Shown: piece by piece, positions 17,345 through 26,680 of the stretch
Layout of the letters: each line of letters opens with the position of its first letter
Position numbering within the stretch: position 1 is the stretch's first letter
Assembly (NCBI GenBank): GCA_011524915.1
Contig: WTJH01000119.1
Coordinates: 1 to 35,937, forward strand
Direction: 5' to 3'
Origin: Flavobacteriales bacterium
GTDB lineage: Bacteria; Bacteroidota; Bacteroidia; Flavobacteriales; Flavobacteriaceae
DNA: 35,937 bases
Notes under the pieces: generated by a model
What the model was told of the DNA's origin: nothing
The model's database searches: none
The model's input: only the letters and a program-made list of their open reading frames with translations
Program-made: the position numbers and the translations under genes

Positions 17345-18394
17345 TTATATAATCAGCATGGCGTCACCATAAGAATAGAAGTTATACTGCTCCTTAACAG
17401 CTTCGTCATAGGCTTTTTTGATAAAGTCCGGATCCGCAAAAGCAGATACCATCATCAAAAGCGTGGACTTAGGTGTATGAAAATTGGTGATCATTGCATT
17501 AGCAATAGAAAAATCATAGGGTGGAAAAATAAATTTATGAGTCCAACCTTGATAGGGCTTTAATGTTCTTGTGGATGAAACAGAACTTTCTAAACCACGC
17601 ATCACTGTAGTTCCTACAGCACAAATACGGCGTTTGTTCTGAATGGCTTGGTTGACCAAATCGACTGCCGGTTGGTCAATGATCAATTCCTCTGAATCCA
17701 TTTTGTGTTTGGAAAGATCTTCCACTTCCACGGGATTAAATGTTCCTAAACCAACATGTAAAGTAAGTTCTGCTAAATCGACTCCCTTAATCTCTAGACG
17801 CTTAAGCAGGTGCTTGGAAAAGTGTAATCCGGCCGTAGGTGCCGCAACAGCTCCTTCGTGTTTGGCATAGATGGTCTGGTAGCGTTCTTCGTCCTCTTTT
17901 TCGACGGGTCTTTTGATGTATTTGGGCAGAGGTGTTTGTCCGAGCTGTTTTAGTTTTTCGCGAAACTCCATATAGGAACCGTCGTATAAAAAGCGAAGTG
18001 TACGTCCGCGAGAGGTCGTATTGTCAATGACCTCGGCAACTAAACTCTCATCTTCTCCAAAATAAAGTTTGTTTCCAATACGAATTTTCCGAGCTGGATC
18101 TACCAATACATCCCATAGACGTTGCTCTTGATTTAATTCTCTTAAAAGAAAAACTTCGATCCGAGCTCCTGTTTTTTCTTTGTTTCCAAACAAACGGGCT
18201 GGGAAAACCTTTGTATTGTTAAGTACCATAACATCCCCTTCATCAAAGAAATTGATAATGTCTTTAAAGGTGTGATGTGAAATGGTTTCTTCTGCACGAT
18301 TAAGCACCATCAGTCGAGACTCATCTCGGTCTGGAGCTGGACGCTCAGCTAGTAAGGTTTCTGGTAAATTAAAATTAAAATCAGACAGCTTCAT
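17345..18394 (-). CDS. queA: QueA, S-adenosylmethionine:tRNA ribosyltransferase-isomerase
   Basis: Converts preQ1 in tRNA to epoxyqueuosine using the ribosyl part of SAM. The 349-residue protein starts [31 protein letters not shown], a family hallmark, and carries [33 protein letters not shown] and the late [17 protein letters not shown]. Length is usual for QueA. ATG at 18394. It is the first gene of the queA-rlmN-polyprenyl synthase-dnaG run and has a well-formed promoter upstream. Confidence 0.97.
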   Translation of the reverse strand: MKLSDFNFNLPETLLAERPAPDRDESRLMVLNRAEETISHHTFKDIINFFDEGDVMVLNNTKVFPARLFGNKEKTGARIEVFLLRELNQEQRLWDVLVDPARKIRIGNKLYFGEDESLVAEVIDNTTSRGRTLRFLYDGSYMEFREKLKQLGQTPLPKYIKRPVEKEDEERYQTIYAKHEGAVAAPTAGLHFSKHLLKRLEIKGVDLAELTLHVGLGTFNPVEVEDLSKHKMDSEELIIDQPAVDLVNQAIQNKRRICAVGTTVMRGLESSVSSTRTLKPYQGWTHKFIFPPYDFSIANAMITNFHTPKSTLLMMVSAFADPDFIKKAYDEAVKEQYNFYSYGDAMLII

Positions 18395-18445
18395 ATAGTT
18401 TTTATTTAAGTCCCTTCAACCGTATATCAATCGAAGTTGCAGGCG

Positions 18446-18477
18446 CAAAGATAAGTTCTGCTGAGGGGGGTTGTCAA
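18446..18477 (-). promoter_or_regulatory. Promoter of the queA operon
   Basis: On the minus strand, TTG (start of TTGACA) at 18477-18475 and TATCTTTG at 18453-18446 are separated by 21 bases. Both elements match the Bacteroidota -33/-7 pattern. A start site near 18440 would give a leader of about 45 bases. The spacer holds a run of six cytosines. This is the most complete promoter I can see in the window. Confidence 0.8.
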
Positions 18478-18494
18478 GTAAATAGAGAAAAACT

Positions 18495-19727
18495 TTAAAT
18501 CGAAGTTATTTCAAAGCCTAAGGAACGTAAATCTGTCCAAAAATCTGGATATGATTTTTCCACGACCTCTGGATCTTCGATCCTCAGGGGATGTAAAAGT
18601 CCCAAAGGGGCAAAGGCCATAGCCATTCGGTGATCGTTGTACGTGGCAATGGAAACTTCTGGCTTCCACGAATCTGTTCTGGGATGTAAATACAGGCTTT
18701 TATCCGTAATTTCTACGGAGGCTCCCAGTTTTCCTAATTCCTTTTGCAAAGCTACCAAACGATCGGTTTCCTTGATCTTTAGGGTGTGAAGCCCTGTCAA
18801 CTCACAAGAGATCCCTAAACCAAAACAACTGACTGCAATGGTCTGTGCAATATCTGGAGAAGCAACCAAGTCTAAGGCTAAATGTTCGGGAAGTTTTGCA
18901 TCCGAAAGCTTTTGAAGAACTAATTCGTTCCCTTCTATAGTGGACCGAATACCCAACTGCGCATAGATCTCTTGTAGACACGAATCCCCTTGAAGACTAT
19001 CGGATCTATAACTTGAAATTCGAAGTTCGGAGGCTTGTCCTAAAACGGCCATAGAATAAAAGTAGGATGCCGAACTCCAATCCGATTCAATTACTTGCTC
19101 CGAATCGGGAAGGGATACTGCCGGATATACCTGTATGGTTTGCCCCTCCATCTGGGTGCTAATCCCTACTCGCTTTAATAAACTCAGGGTCATTCGGATA
19201 TATGGCAAAGAGGTAATTTCCCCTATGAGCTCTATGGTTAACCCTTGTGGCTGTCGGGCCCCAATAAGTAAAAGAGCCGAAATATATTGACTACTGATAT
19301 CTGCCGGAAGGGAGACCTGATTGTGCAACAAGGGACCGCCTTGAATCCTCAAGGGAGGATAGCCTTCCTTTTCTTCATAACTGATCTGTGCTCCCAATCG
19401 CTGTAGTGCTTCTACCAAAAGACCGATGGGGCGCTCTTTCATCCGGGCAGAGCCGGTTAGCAACCCATTAAACTCAGGAAGGACTGAAAGATATGCGGTT
19501 AGAAATCGCATGGCTGTCCCGGCATGATGAATATCTACTTCTCCTGAAGGATTCGCTAAAGCCTTTTGCATGACTTCACTGTCCACAGAATTGGAAATAT
19601 TTTGAAGGGTCAGATTGGGATATTGCGCTTGGAGAATTAACAGTCGGTTGGTTTCACTCTTAGAGCCTGTAATGCTACAAGACCCTTGTAATTCTCCATG
19701 CGGATGTACTATAGATATAGATTTCAA
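18495..19727 (-). CDS. aroA: AroA, 3-phosphoshikimate 1-carboxyvinyltransferase (EPSP synthase)
   Basis: Sixth step of the shikimate pathway: joins PEP to shikimate-3-phosphate. The 410-residue protein has GSKSETNRLL (21-30) with the PEP-binding Lys, HAGTAMRFLTA (68-78) matching the NAGTAMR motif, KETDRL, and DHRMAMAFAPLGL near the C-terminus. It is slightly shorter than the usual 425-430 residues, as in many Bacteroidota. The start is TTG at 19725-19727: no ATG or GTG is available before an in-frame stop at 19737-19739, and the conserved N-terminus begins at residue 12 or so. It lies 4 bases after the MazG-like gene. Confidence 0.94.
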   Translation of the reverse strand: MKSISIVHPHGELQGSCSITGSKSETNRLLILQAQYPNLTLQNISNSVDSEVMQKALANPSGEVDIHHAGTAMRFLTAYLSVLPEFNGLLTGSARMKERPIGLLVEALQRLGAQISYEEKEGYPPLRIQGGPLLHNQVSLPADISSQYISALLLIGARQPQGLTIELIGEITSLPYIRMTLSLLKRVGISTQMEGQTIQVYPAVSLPDSEQVIESDWSSASYFYSMAVLGQASELRISSYRSDSLQGDSCLQEIYAQLGIRSTIEGNELVLQKLSDAKLPEHLALDLVASPDIAQTIAVSCFGLGISCELTGLHTLKIKETDRLVALQKELGKLGASVEITDKSLYLHPRTDSWKPEVSIATYNDHRMAMAFAPLGLLHPLRIEDPEVVEKSYPDFWTDLRSLGFEITSI

Positions 19728-19731
19728 AATA

Positions 19732-20058
19732 TTATTTCAACTTAGGGTTATTGTGGTGTCGATCGTGATCGCGTTGGGATTTAATTTCCATTTTCTTTTG
19801 AAAAGCTCCTTCTAAATCTACCCCCGTCTGATTGGCTAAACACAAAACAACAAAAAGAACATCTGCTAATTCTTCTCCCAAATCTTTGTCTCGATCGCTG
19901 GGCTTTTCGCTCTGTTCTCCATACCGACGTGCAATGATACGAGCCACTTCTCCCACCTCTTCTGTGAGCTGAGCCATATTGGTGAGTTCGTTAAAATAGC
20001 GAACTCCATGTTTGGAAATCCAATCGTCTACTTGTTGTTGTGCTTGACCAATTGCCAT
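19732..20058 (-). CDS. MazG-like nucleotide pyrophosphohydrolase
   Basis: A 108-residue single-domain member of the all-alpha NTP pyrophosphatase superfamily. The metal-binding helices are visible as EEVGE (33-37) and EELADVLF with E63 and D66. Such enzymes hydrolyse nucleoside triphosphates to monophosphates, often removing damaged or non-canonical ones; the substrate cannot be predicted here. ATG at 20058. It precedes aroA by 4 bases, and a -7-like TATCTTTG lies 18 bases upstream, so it probably leads a two-gene mazG-aroA transcript, or one continuing from the HAD gene. Confidence 0.88.
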   Translation of the reverse strand: MAIGQAQQQVDDWISKHGVRYFNELTNMAQLTEEVGEVARIIARRYGEQSEKPSDRDKDLGEELADVLFVVLCLANQTGVDLEGAFQKKMEIKSQRDHDRHHNNPKLK

Positions 20059-20075
20059 GGGTTAAATTTAAAGTT

Positions 20076-20083
20076 CAAAGATA
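20076..20083 (-). promoter_or_regulatory. Possible -7 box before the MazG-like gene
   Basis: TATCTTTG on the minus strand matches TAnnTTTG exactly and sits in the 33-base gap between the HAD and MazG-like genes. No TTG is found 19-22 bases upstream, so the assignment rests on the -7 box only. Confidence 0.45.
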
Positions 20084-20091
20084 ATCTTTTC

Positions 20092-20793
20092 CTATTCAGA
20101 GAGGAGTAAGTTTTCGAGTTCAACAAGCTGATAAATGATCGGACATTTTTGATGCTCGGCTTCGGCATGTGAATTGAAATGAATCGCTTGCATCCCGTCT
20201 TGTAAGCCTCCTAAAATATCCGCTTCATAACTATCGCCAATCATAATCGATTCCTCTGAAGTGGCTCCTACCTGTTTACGAGCAAATGAAAATATAGTTG
20301 GATTGGGTTTTTTAAAACCTACAGCTTCGGCTGTGGTGACGGTTTCGAAAAAAGATTCCAAACCACTCTTCTGAATCTTTTTATACTGGACTTGATCGAA
20401 CCCATTGGTAATAATATGCATCCGAAAGCGCTTCTTCAGGCTTTTGAGCACCTCCAATGTATTCGGAAATAGAGCTGTGAAATTCGAAAGTTCATCGATA
20501 TAAGCCTCTGATATTTCCAAAATTTGAGTGTCGGATATGGATACCCCAAGCGCCTGAAAACTGGAGTGCAGTCGTTTATATCTCAATTCCGAAGTCGTGA
20601 TTTTGTTTTCTCGATAGGCCTTCCAATACTGATGATTTAAGGGCGTATAAATTTCCATAAACGCATCTAGATGGAAAGGAAAATCCTTTGAAGCAAGAAT
20701 TTTCTCAAAAGCACTTTTAGAATTGGTTTCGAAATCCCAAAGGGTATGGTCCAAATCAAAATAAAGATGTTTAACCTTCTGTAGCTTTAGCAT
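20092..20793 (-). CDS. HAD-family phosphatase, YjjG-type (pyrimidine nucleotidase)
   Basis: A 233-residue haloacid-dehalogenase-superfamily hydrolase. Motif I is FDLDHTLWD (D13, D15), motif II the Thr in IITNG, motif III the Lys in GFKKPNP, and motif IV GDSYEADILGG. The helical cap between about 20 and 95 and the overall length fit the YjjG group, which dephosphorylates non-canonical pyrimidine nucleotides. The ATG at 20793 lies within the end of the upstream deacetylase-like gene, overlapping it by 23 bases. A nucleotide-housecleaning role would agree with the MazG-like neighbour, but that link is only inferred. Confidence 0.88.
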   Translation of the reverse strand: MLKLQKVKHLYFDLDHTLWDFETNSKSAFEKILASKDFPFHLDAFMEIYTPLNHQYWKAYRENKITTSELRYKRLHSSFQALGVSISDTQILEISEAYIDELSNFTALFPNTLEVLKSLKKRFRMHIITNGFDQVQYKKIQKSGLESFFETVTTAEAVGFKKPNPTIFSFARKQVGATSEESIMIGDSYEADILGGLQDGMQAIHFNSHAEAEHQKCPIIYQLVELENLLLSE

Positions 20794-22081
20794 GGGTCTG
20801 AATAAAATTGATGAATAGCCTTCTCCACTGGGATTCTTTGATTTGGGGATTTAAAATCCGATTACTCAAATGGATGCAAAATTGAGCACTCGAAGTAGGC
20901 AAGCGATCAAAGAGCAGTTGTAGACGGTCAAAAGCTTGTTTGGGTTTGAGCTCCTTAAGGGCTTCTTCAGTTGCTACAACTGGATGTATTTTTAAAAAGG
21001 TTAGCCTTTCATGTATTAAGTCGTAAAAGTAATAGGGAACAGCCGTACTTGCTCGATACCCCATCAGGCGAGGATAGCTCATCGAATAGTCGTTTTGAAG
21101 TTCCGCCTCTGCCAGCCCAATATAGGTGTCTCCCATTTGTCTGATACCCCTGTGCATGACCACAGATTTTACACTTCGATGAATGGCCGAGTTAAACAGC
21201 TTTATTTCATCTGCGACCCGATCGGGTTGTAGTTGACTTTCAAACGAAAGCAATAAAGAGGTCGGGATATAATCTGCATTTTCTTTAACTAAAGCACGAT
21301 ATTTAGGGTTAAATGGCGAAACCCCATTGTCATTAGCTCCTTTAGGGGTAAATAGAAAAAAGAGCATCGGGGGTTTTGCTAAGCCCTTACAGATTTCACG
21401 TAATTCTTGATAATGCCCATGCGGATCGGTTTGCTTTTGAAACCAAACCCGCCAAAAGTCTCCCAATTCCCAAAATTGGAGTCGAAAGATATAGCCCAAC
21501 AAGTCCCAAAGCAGAAGCACGGGAGATTTCAGTTGAAATTTATACGGACTTACTACTGAAAATATGGGGTTAAAAGACGGTTTTTTGGGAGTATTCTGCT
21601 CTAATTCAGGAAACTGTTGCTGGAGAATTTCTAAAATCTTTACAGCCCAAAGATCGACTAAGGGTTTATCCAGAAAATGATGTTGCATCGCGAGCGATTG
21701 TTGGGGCATAAACCGTCCCCTAGAATCTACCTGATGCGGTTGATATTCTTCATACCTACTCAACAGATAAAAACTGGCCGCAAACAAATCGAAGGGCAAA
21801 CTACTGTTTTGGGAGACCTTAAAAAAAACTGGAAGCTCTTGCCAACGCTGAACTTCAATCTCCGGCTCGGTCACCCCCAATTCAAATAAAAGACTATGGG
21901 CTTCAAAAAACAATTCCTTTCCCAAAGGCTTGGGGCCATAACTAAATTTGGGTCCTGAAAAAGCGACAAATTCCTGCAGATTATTGGTTAGGGTTACCCC
22001 AATATTCAAAATACCTTCAAAAACATGCTTAAAGGTATAAAGGACTCTGGTATTTTTTTTGGGTAAATATACAAGTATCAT
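20771..22081 (-). CDS. Polysaccharide deacetylase-family protein, probably catalytically degenerate
   Basis: A 436-residue protein whose architecture matches a Bacteroidota family with a conserved N-terminal domain (MILVYLPKKNTRVLYTFKHVF; then FDLFAASFYLLSRYEEY at about 97-113; DSRGRF) and a C-terminal NodB-like barrel. In relatives I recall, the barrel begins with a PIIDV-type strand carrying a metal-binding Asp; here the matching stretch reads PIFSVV, with Ser at about 175. I also see no clear HxxxH zinc motif. It may therefore not deacetylate. No signal peptide. ATG 22081 is chosen because the family's N-terminus begins there; an open extension to 22126 starts with a poor codon context. 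Confidence 0.72.
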   Translation of the reverse strand: MILVYLPKKNTRVLYTFKHVFEGILNIGVTLTNNLQEFVAFSGPKFSYGPKPLGKELFFEAHSLLFELGVTEPEIEVQRWQELPVFFKVSQNSSLPFDLFAASFYLLSRYEEYQPHQVDSRGRFMPQQSLAMQHHFLDKPLVDLWAVKILEILQQQFPELEQNTPKKPSFNPIFSVVSPYKFQLKSPVLLLWDLLGYIFRLQFWELGDFWRVWFQKQTDPHGHYQELREICKGLAKPPMLFFLFTPKGANDNGVSPFNPKYRALVKENADYIPTSLLLSFESQLQPDRVADEIKLFNSAIHRSVKSVVMHRGIRQMGDTYIGLAEAELQNDYSMSYPRLMGYRASTAVPYYFYDLIHERLTFLKIHPVVATEEALKELKPKQAFDRLQLLFDRLPTSSAQFCIHLSNRILNPQIKESQWRRLFINFIQTHAKATEG

Positions 22082-22175
22082 AGGCCCGCGATCCACATGG
22101 TTAAAGGTAGCAGAATCCCTTAACATTTGACCCGAACAGACCCAATTTTATTCAAATTTACGTTCTCGAATCCTA

Positions 22176-22183
22176 TACATTTG
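22176..22183 (+). promoter_or_regulatory. Possible -7 box for the PaiB-like gene
   Basis: TACATTTG matches TAnnTTTG and lies 15 bases before the ATG at 22199. The -33 region (about 22152) has no clean TTG. It sits in the 117-base gap between the deacetylase-like gene and this one; the opposite strand has TACCTTTA at 22109-22102, a near match for the deacetylase-like gene. Confidence 0.45.
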
Positions 22184-22198
22184 TATAAAACACAGTCG

Positions 22199-22819
22199 AT
22201 GATTTATCCTCCTCAGCACCATCAAGAACTCGAATTTGAAAATGTCGTTGAACTTGTAGAAAGTTGCCCCCTAGGAATGCTGCTTACTGCAGACCAGCAC
22301 ACCCCCCTTTGCACCCACCTCCCCATAATATTTACGAAGGACTCTGAAAATAAGATTTTACATGGACATATGGATCGCCGAAATCCGCAGGTCGAACATA
22401 TCCTAAACAAACAAACTGCAACCTTAGTCTTTAATGGTCCCGAGACCTACATCTCACCAACCATTTATCACAGCGCTCAACTACCTACCTGGAATTACTT
22501 TAAAGTGCATTTGTATGGGAGGCTCATTCCCGTAGAAGAACCTTCAAAAATCATTGATAGTCTTTATGAGCTAACCGCACAAATGGAACCCGAAAAGGGC
22601 TATGAATTTCCAAAAGACCACCCCAGAATAGATGTTTTGGTACCCCAGATTATCGGCTTTGAATTTCATTTAGATCAATGGGAAGGGAAATACAAAATCT
22701 CTCAAGACAAACATCCGAAGGATCGATCTGCAGCCAAAAAACAAATGATTCGACAAAATCCCCATCAAGAACGCTTAATCGAAACTCTGTACCAAAAACA
22801 CCGAACTAAGCGGATTTAA
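22199..22819 (+). CDS. PaiB-family FMN-binding protein
   Basis: A 206-residue protein of the PaiB family, split-barrel flavin-binding proteins often annotated as negative transcriptional regulators. It begins MIYPPQHHQE, then has GMLLTADQHTPLCTHLPI, GHMDRRNPQ, the conserved PTIYHSAQLPTWNYFKVHLYG, and a C-terminal GFEFHLDQWEGKYKISQ. No DNA-binding motif is apparent; an oxidoreductase or heme-related role is as likely as regulation. The ATG at 22199 fits the family N-terminus; the frame is open upstream from a TTG at 22127 but that part is not family-like. The last 14 bases overlap the convergent mpl gene. Confidence 0.87.
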   Translation: MIYPPQHHQELEFENVVELVESCPLGMLLTADQHTPLCTHLPIIFTKDSENKILHGHMDRRNPQVEHILNKQTATLVFNGPETYISPTIYHSAQLPTWNYFKVHLYGRLIPVEEPSKIIDSLYELTAQMEPEKGYEFPKDHPRIDVLVPQIIGFEFHLDQWEGKYKISQDKHPKDRSAAKKQMIRQNPHQERLIETLYQKHRTKRI

Positions 22820-24179
22820 TTTTGGCCATCAGTTCCTCGAACGAAACTCCTCCAAAAGTTCCGGAACTCATCAATAAGAACACCCATTCCGAAACCTCCA
22901 ACTGACGTAAATAATGAGACAATTCCTCCCGAGAGGTAAGTACACTTAAATTGGGATGATCGAAAGCCTGCTGTATCGTTTCCGGAGCGATAGCCGGTCG
23001 ATTTTTTTGGATCAACGCTTCTGGATCATAGTATACAAATGCCTGATCTGCCGGCTGTAGACTTTGCTTGTATTCGTCTAAAAATTCAGAGGTAAGACTA
23101 CTAAAGGTATGCAACTCAAAACCAGCACAAAGTTGCTTGTTGTCAAATTGTTGAGCCACCGCTTGGGTAGTAGCTTTTACCTTACTTGGTGCGTGCGCAA
23201 AATCTCTAAAGGCTAGAGATGTATTGCCGGCTGCCAAAAGCTCTAAACGACCGCTGGCACCTCTAAAAGAACTAATGGCATGATTGAATTCTTCTGCATC
23301 GACCCCCATCAATTGACAAATCCATTGCGCTCCCGCTAGATTTTGCATATTGTGTTCTCCAAACACCTGCAACGGTATGGGGCCCTCGTCGGTTTGTAGA
23401 AATGTTTGACCATTGATTACCGTACAATCCACTTTACCATAAGGTTCTTTTCGAATGGTATTTGAATTGTTGTCAACCAAATCTACCAACGGAGCATCTG
23501 CCTCTTGGTATACCAATACACCTCCTGGAGTTATGGAGTTTACAAAGGCATCGAAGGTTTGCGTATAACTTTCGGCCGTGGGAAAAACATTGACATGATC
23601 CCAGGCAATCCCACTTAAAAGAGCGATCTGTGGGGTATACCATAGAAACTTGGAACGAAGATCGATTGGGGAGGAGAGGTATTCGTCTCCCTCCAGCACA
23701 ACAAAATCAGCAGTTCCTTTGAGTTCAACGCTGTGGTCGTAATCCTGAACTGTAGCCCCTACTAAATAATCCACCTCAATATCAGATTGCTTCAATACAT
23801 GAAGGACCATTGCTGTAATGGTCGTTTTTCCATGACTTCCTCCAATAACTACGCGGGTTTGATGTTCAGTAATTTTGGCTATAAATTCTGGATATGAAAA
23901 AATGGAAAGTCCTTTTTTTTGAGCCTCAACTAATTCGGGATTATCCTTTCGGGCATGCATCCCCAAAATCACAGCATCCAGATCGGCAAGAATTTTTTCG
24001 GGAAACCATCCCATAGCATGGGGCAAGAGTCCCGAAGCCTCCAAAGCTTCTTTGGAAGGGCTATAAATAGCATCGTCACTACCACTGACTTGTAATCCTT
24101 TGCGGTGTAGTGCCAAGGCTAAACTGTGCATAGCACTCCCTCCGATGGCTATAAAATGGACCTTATTCAAATGTTCCAT
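22806..24179 (-). CDS. mpl: Mpl, murein peptide ligase (UDP-MurNAc:tripeptide ligase)
   Basis: Reattaches the recycled tripeptide L-Ala-D-Glu-mDAP to UDP-MurNAc, saving steps of wall synthesis. The 457-residue protein is a Mur ligase with N-terminal AIGGSAMHSLALAL, the ATP P-loop GGSHGKTT (113-120), EGDEYLSSPIDLRSKF (the Mpl form of the EADEYD motif), WDHVNVFPT, FGEHNMQNLAGA and DFAHAPSKVKAT. MurC is the nearest alternative, but the EGDEY-SKF stretch points to Mpl, and MurC is expected past murG in the dcw cluster. ATG at 24179, overlapping the TPR gene by 13 bases. Confidence 0.88.
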   Translation of the reverse strand: MEHLNKVHFIAIGGSAMHSLALALHRKGLQVSGSDDAIYSPSKEALEASGLLPHAMGWFPEKILADLDAVILGMHARKDNPELVEAQKKGLSIFSYPEFIAKITEHQTRVVIGGSHGKTTITAMVLHVLKQSDIEVDYLVGATVQDYDHSVELKGTADFVVLEGDEYLSSPIDLRSKFLWYTPQIALLSGIAWDHVNVFPTAESYTQTFDAFVNSITPGGVLVYQEADAPLVDLVDNNSNTIRKEPYGKVDCTVINGQTFLQTDEGPIPLQVFGEHNMQNLAGAQWICQLMGVDAEEFNHAISSFRGASGRLELLAAGNTSLAFRDFAHAPSKVKATTQAVAQQFDNKQLCAGFELHTFSSLTSEFLDEYKQSLQPADQAFVYYDPEALIQKNRPAIAPETIQQAFDHPNLSVLTSREELSHYLRQLEVSEWVFLLMSSGTFGGVSFEELMAKIKSA

Positions 24180-25081
24180 GGATATTCGGTTTTAATCGTA
24201 TTGATTTCTTTTTGCAGGTCTTTGGCAGCTTCAAGATTATCATCTTCTTGAAGGGTTCGAACGAGATATTTTTCGGCCTGATCTATAGCTCCTTTACCCA
24301 GATATATCTTGGATGCGTATAGGTATATCCATGCAAGAGCATAACTGTCTTGAGGGGTATGAGACGCTATCCCATAGCGAATTAAGGGCTCCGTACAAGC
24401 TCCATCGGTCCCGTATACTGCCGCCAATCGAAGGAGATCTACCGTAAAATTTCTCCTTTTCCTTGGAGCACTTACAGGAAAAGAATCGCAATCTTCAGAT
24501 GCAGGATATAAGCTGTTTATCAGTTGCGCCACTGCCTGTGAAGAGACTTTAGAAGAGAATACTTCTTGAACGTATAACACACCGAGTTGGTATTCTGCCG
24601 AGTCTAAGGATTTTAAAGCTTCCACATAGCTAAGCGCCTCTGCTTGGCTTCCCCCTAAAAATGAAGGGAGATCGGAGTAGATTTTATACAGAGCCACCAG
24701 AGTTGATATATCTGTTGGATTTAATTCATGAGCTTTTTGAAAATTAATTTTCATCGAGCGTACATAGGGAAGTGACATCATCCGAGCTACTTCTCGAGAA
24801 CGAAACCCATGGGCTGCTCCCAGTAAAAAATAGTCCTGGAAACCCATATCCTTGGAGGCTTTGAATTCGACAAGGTCTATGACTTGTTCCCAATCTTTAT
24901 GAACTCGTGCATCTTCGATCCACTCCTGTAAAGCATCTGGATCTAATTTTTCGGGAGTAAAATTCGACCACCTGCGTTGATAGGCTTGGTCGTTTTGGTG
25001 ATCATAGGTCCAAAAAGGTGCTTTCAATTGAGCCATACTCAACTGACAAAGCATCATTAAGAACAGACTAATCCATTTCAT
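24167..25081 (-). CDS. Secreted TPR-like protein of unknown function
   Basis: A 304-residue protein with a signal peptide ([17 protein letters not shown], cleaved near 17-18; no lipobox Cys), so exported to the periplasm or beyond. The rest is helical, with TPR-like repeats: a pair around 115-165 ([28 protein letters not shown]) and another near 240-295 ([43 protein letters not shown]). A partial signature [16 protein letters not shown] sits at about 155. It overlaps obgE by 14 and mpl by 13 bases, so it is translationally tied to both. I do not recognise the family; a scaffold role in the cell envelope is plausible but not shown. Confidence 0.75.
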   Translation of the reverse strand: MKWISLFLMMLCQLSMAQLKAPFWTYDHQNDQAYQRRWSNFTPEKLDPDALQEWIEDARVHKDWEQVIDLVEFKASKDMGFQDYFLLGAAHGFRSREVARMMSLPYVRSMKINFQKAHELNPTDISTLVALYKIYSDLPSFLGGSQAEALSYVEALKSLDSAEYQLGVLYVQEVFSSKVSSQAVAQLINSLYPASEDCDSFPVSAPRKRRNFTVDLLRLAAVYGTDGACTEPLIRYGIASHTPQDSYALAWIYLYASKIYLGKGAIDQAEKYLVRTLQEDDNLEAAKDLQKEINTIKTEYPWNI

Positions 25082-26084
25082 CGGACGTATTGATAAGTTT
25101 CCAAAGTCCGTCCTTCAATTGATCCAATCCTTGCTGGCTCACCCCAGAAATGATAAAATGAGGTGTTTTCGGAAAAACCCTGAGTAAAAGCTCCTGATAT
25201 TCTTGAGTCAATTCCTGATCCAGGAGATCCGACTTACTCAAAGCAATAGCAAACTTTTTATCTAATAATTCAGGATTATATTTTTTGAGTTCTTCGAATA
25301 GAATCTGAAAGGTTTGCTCCACGTCGTCTACATCTGCAGGAATCACAAAAAGTAGAACCGAATTGCGTTCTATATGTCTTAAAAAATAATGCCCCAGCCC
25401 TTTTCCTTCGGCAGCACCTTCAATGATTCCAGGAATATCGGCCATCACAAAAGATCGAAAATCCCGGTAGGGAACAATTCCTAAGTTGGGCTTAAGAGTG
25501 GTAAATTCATAATCTGCAATCTTGGGCTTCGCAGCTGTCAATGCGGCTAGAAGAGTGGATTTTCCGGCATTGGGAAAACCGACTAAACCGACATCGGCCA
25601 GGACTTTAAGCTCAATAATGACTTGAAGTTCCGATCCGGGAATTCCCGGCTGTGCGTAGCGAGGTGTTTGCCGCGTAGGCGATTTAAAATGCCAATTGCC
25701 TCGACCTCCAAGACCACCTTTGAGCAAGATATGTTCTTGGCCATCGGCCGTAAATTCAAACAGGACCTCTTGACTTTCAGCATTTTTAACAACAGTCCCT
25801 AAGGGTACCTCTACATAAACATCTTCCCCATCGGCACCCGAACTTCTGTTTTTGGACCCATCACCTCCATGCCCAGCACTGAAGTGTTGCTTAAACTTGA
25901 AATGAAATAAAGTCCATAGATTTTTATTGGCTCTAAAGATGACGTGACCGCCACGTCCCCCATCACCGCCATCGGGACCGCCTTTGGTAATAAACTTCTC
26001 CCGGTGTAAATGAATAGAGCCTTTCCCTCCATTCCCCGACTTGAGGTTTAATTTGACATAATCGACAAAATTTCCCTCGGTCAT
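25068..26084 (-). CDS. obgE: ObgE (CgtA), ribosome-associated GTPase
   Basis: GTPase involved in 50S assembly and stress control. The 338-residue protein has the glycine-rich Obg fold (1-160, with [19 protein letters not shown] and SAGHGGDG), then the G domain: G1 GFPNAGKST (169-177), G2 TTL (195-197), G3 DIPGIIEGA (216-224), G4 SKSD (283-286) and a late SGVS. No extra C-terminal OCT domain, in line with the short Obg of Bacteroidota. ATG at 26084, 4 bases after adk; the two are usual neighbours in this phylum. Confidence 0.96.
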   Translation of the reverse strand: MTEGNFVDYVKLNLKSGNGGKGSIHLHREKFITKGGPDGGDGGRGGHVIFRANKNLWTLFHFKFKQHFSAGHGGDGSKNRSSGADGEDVYVEVPLGTVVKNAESQEVLFEFTADGQEHILLKGGLGGRGNWHFKSPTRQTPRYAQPGIPGSELQVIIELKVLADVGLVGFPNAGKSTLLAALTAAKPKIADYEFTTLKPNLGIVPYRDFRSFVMADIPGIIEGAAEGKGLGHYFLRHIERNSVLLFVIPADVDDVEQTFQILFEELKKYNPELLDKKFAIALSKSDLLDQELTQEYQELLLRVFPKTPHFIISGVSQQGLDQLKDGLWKLINTSDEMD

Positions 26085-26088
26085 GGAT

Positions 26089-26661
26089 TTATAAAGATTC
26101 GATTACAGTTAATATGCGCGAAGTAATTTCATCCACACTTCCCACCCCTTGGATTTCGTGAAATTTGCTTTGCTCTGTATAAAAAGAGCGTAAAGGAGCT
26201 GTCTTAGCGGTGTATTCATCAAATCGGTTGCGAATCTTTGATTCGTCCTGATCATCGGATCGACCACTGGTAAGTCCTCTGTTGAGAAGTCTTTCGACCA
26301 AAATGTCATCATCTGCTTCCAGAGCAATGGTGGCATCAATCTTCATTTGCAAACGTTTCATCAATTCGTCCAAGGCCTCTGCCTGTGCATCCGTCCTTGG
26401 AAAGCCATCAAATATAAATCCCTTAGCATCTTTATTTTTTAAGACGGCATCTTCCAACATGTCTATGGTCACCTGATCCGGCACTAGATTCCCCGCATCG
26501 ATATAGGATTTGGCTAATTGACCTAGGGGGGTGTCATTTTTCATATTGTATCGAAACAAATCCCCTGTGGATAGGTGTACCAGATTAAATTTTTCTTTAA
26601 TAATGGCTGCTTGAGTGCCTTTCCCAGCACCTGGCTTACCAAAAAATACAAGATTGAGCAT
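26089..26661 (-). CDS. adk: Adk, adenylate kinase (short form)
   Basis: Interconverts ATP, ADP and AMP. The 190-residue protein has the P-loop [10 protein letters not shown] (8-17), LSTGDLFR for AMP binding, [14 protein letters not shown] and a short LID (about 125-135, [10 protein letters not shown]) with no zinc-binding cysteines, i.e. the short-form enzyme. ATG at 26661, leading an adk-obgE-TPR-mpl operon. A -7 box is 19 bases upstream. Confidence 0.96.
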   Translation of the reverse strand: MLNLVFFGKPGAGKGTQAAIIKEKFNLVHLSTGDLFRYNMKNDTPLGQLAKSYIDAGNLVPDQVTIDMLEDAVLKNKDAKGFIFDGFPRTDAQAEALDELMKRLQMKIDATIALEADDDILVERLLNRGLTSGRSDDQDESKIRNRFDEYTAKTAPLRSFYTEQSKFHEIQGVGSVDEITSRILTVIESL

Positions 26662-26680
26662 GTTTTAATTGATTTGCGGA

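Noticed and set aside
18460-18474. Riboswitch for preQ1 upstream of queA
   Set aside because: A C-run is present, but it lies in the promoter spacer upstream of the predicted start site, and the short leader has no room for the preQ1 pseudoknot with its A-rich tail.
22806-24179. Calling the Mur ligase MurC instead of Mpl
   Set aside because: The EGDEYLSSPIDLRSKF stretch is the Mpl form, and MurC is expected just beyond murG in the dcw cluster.
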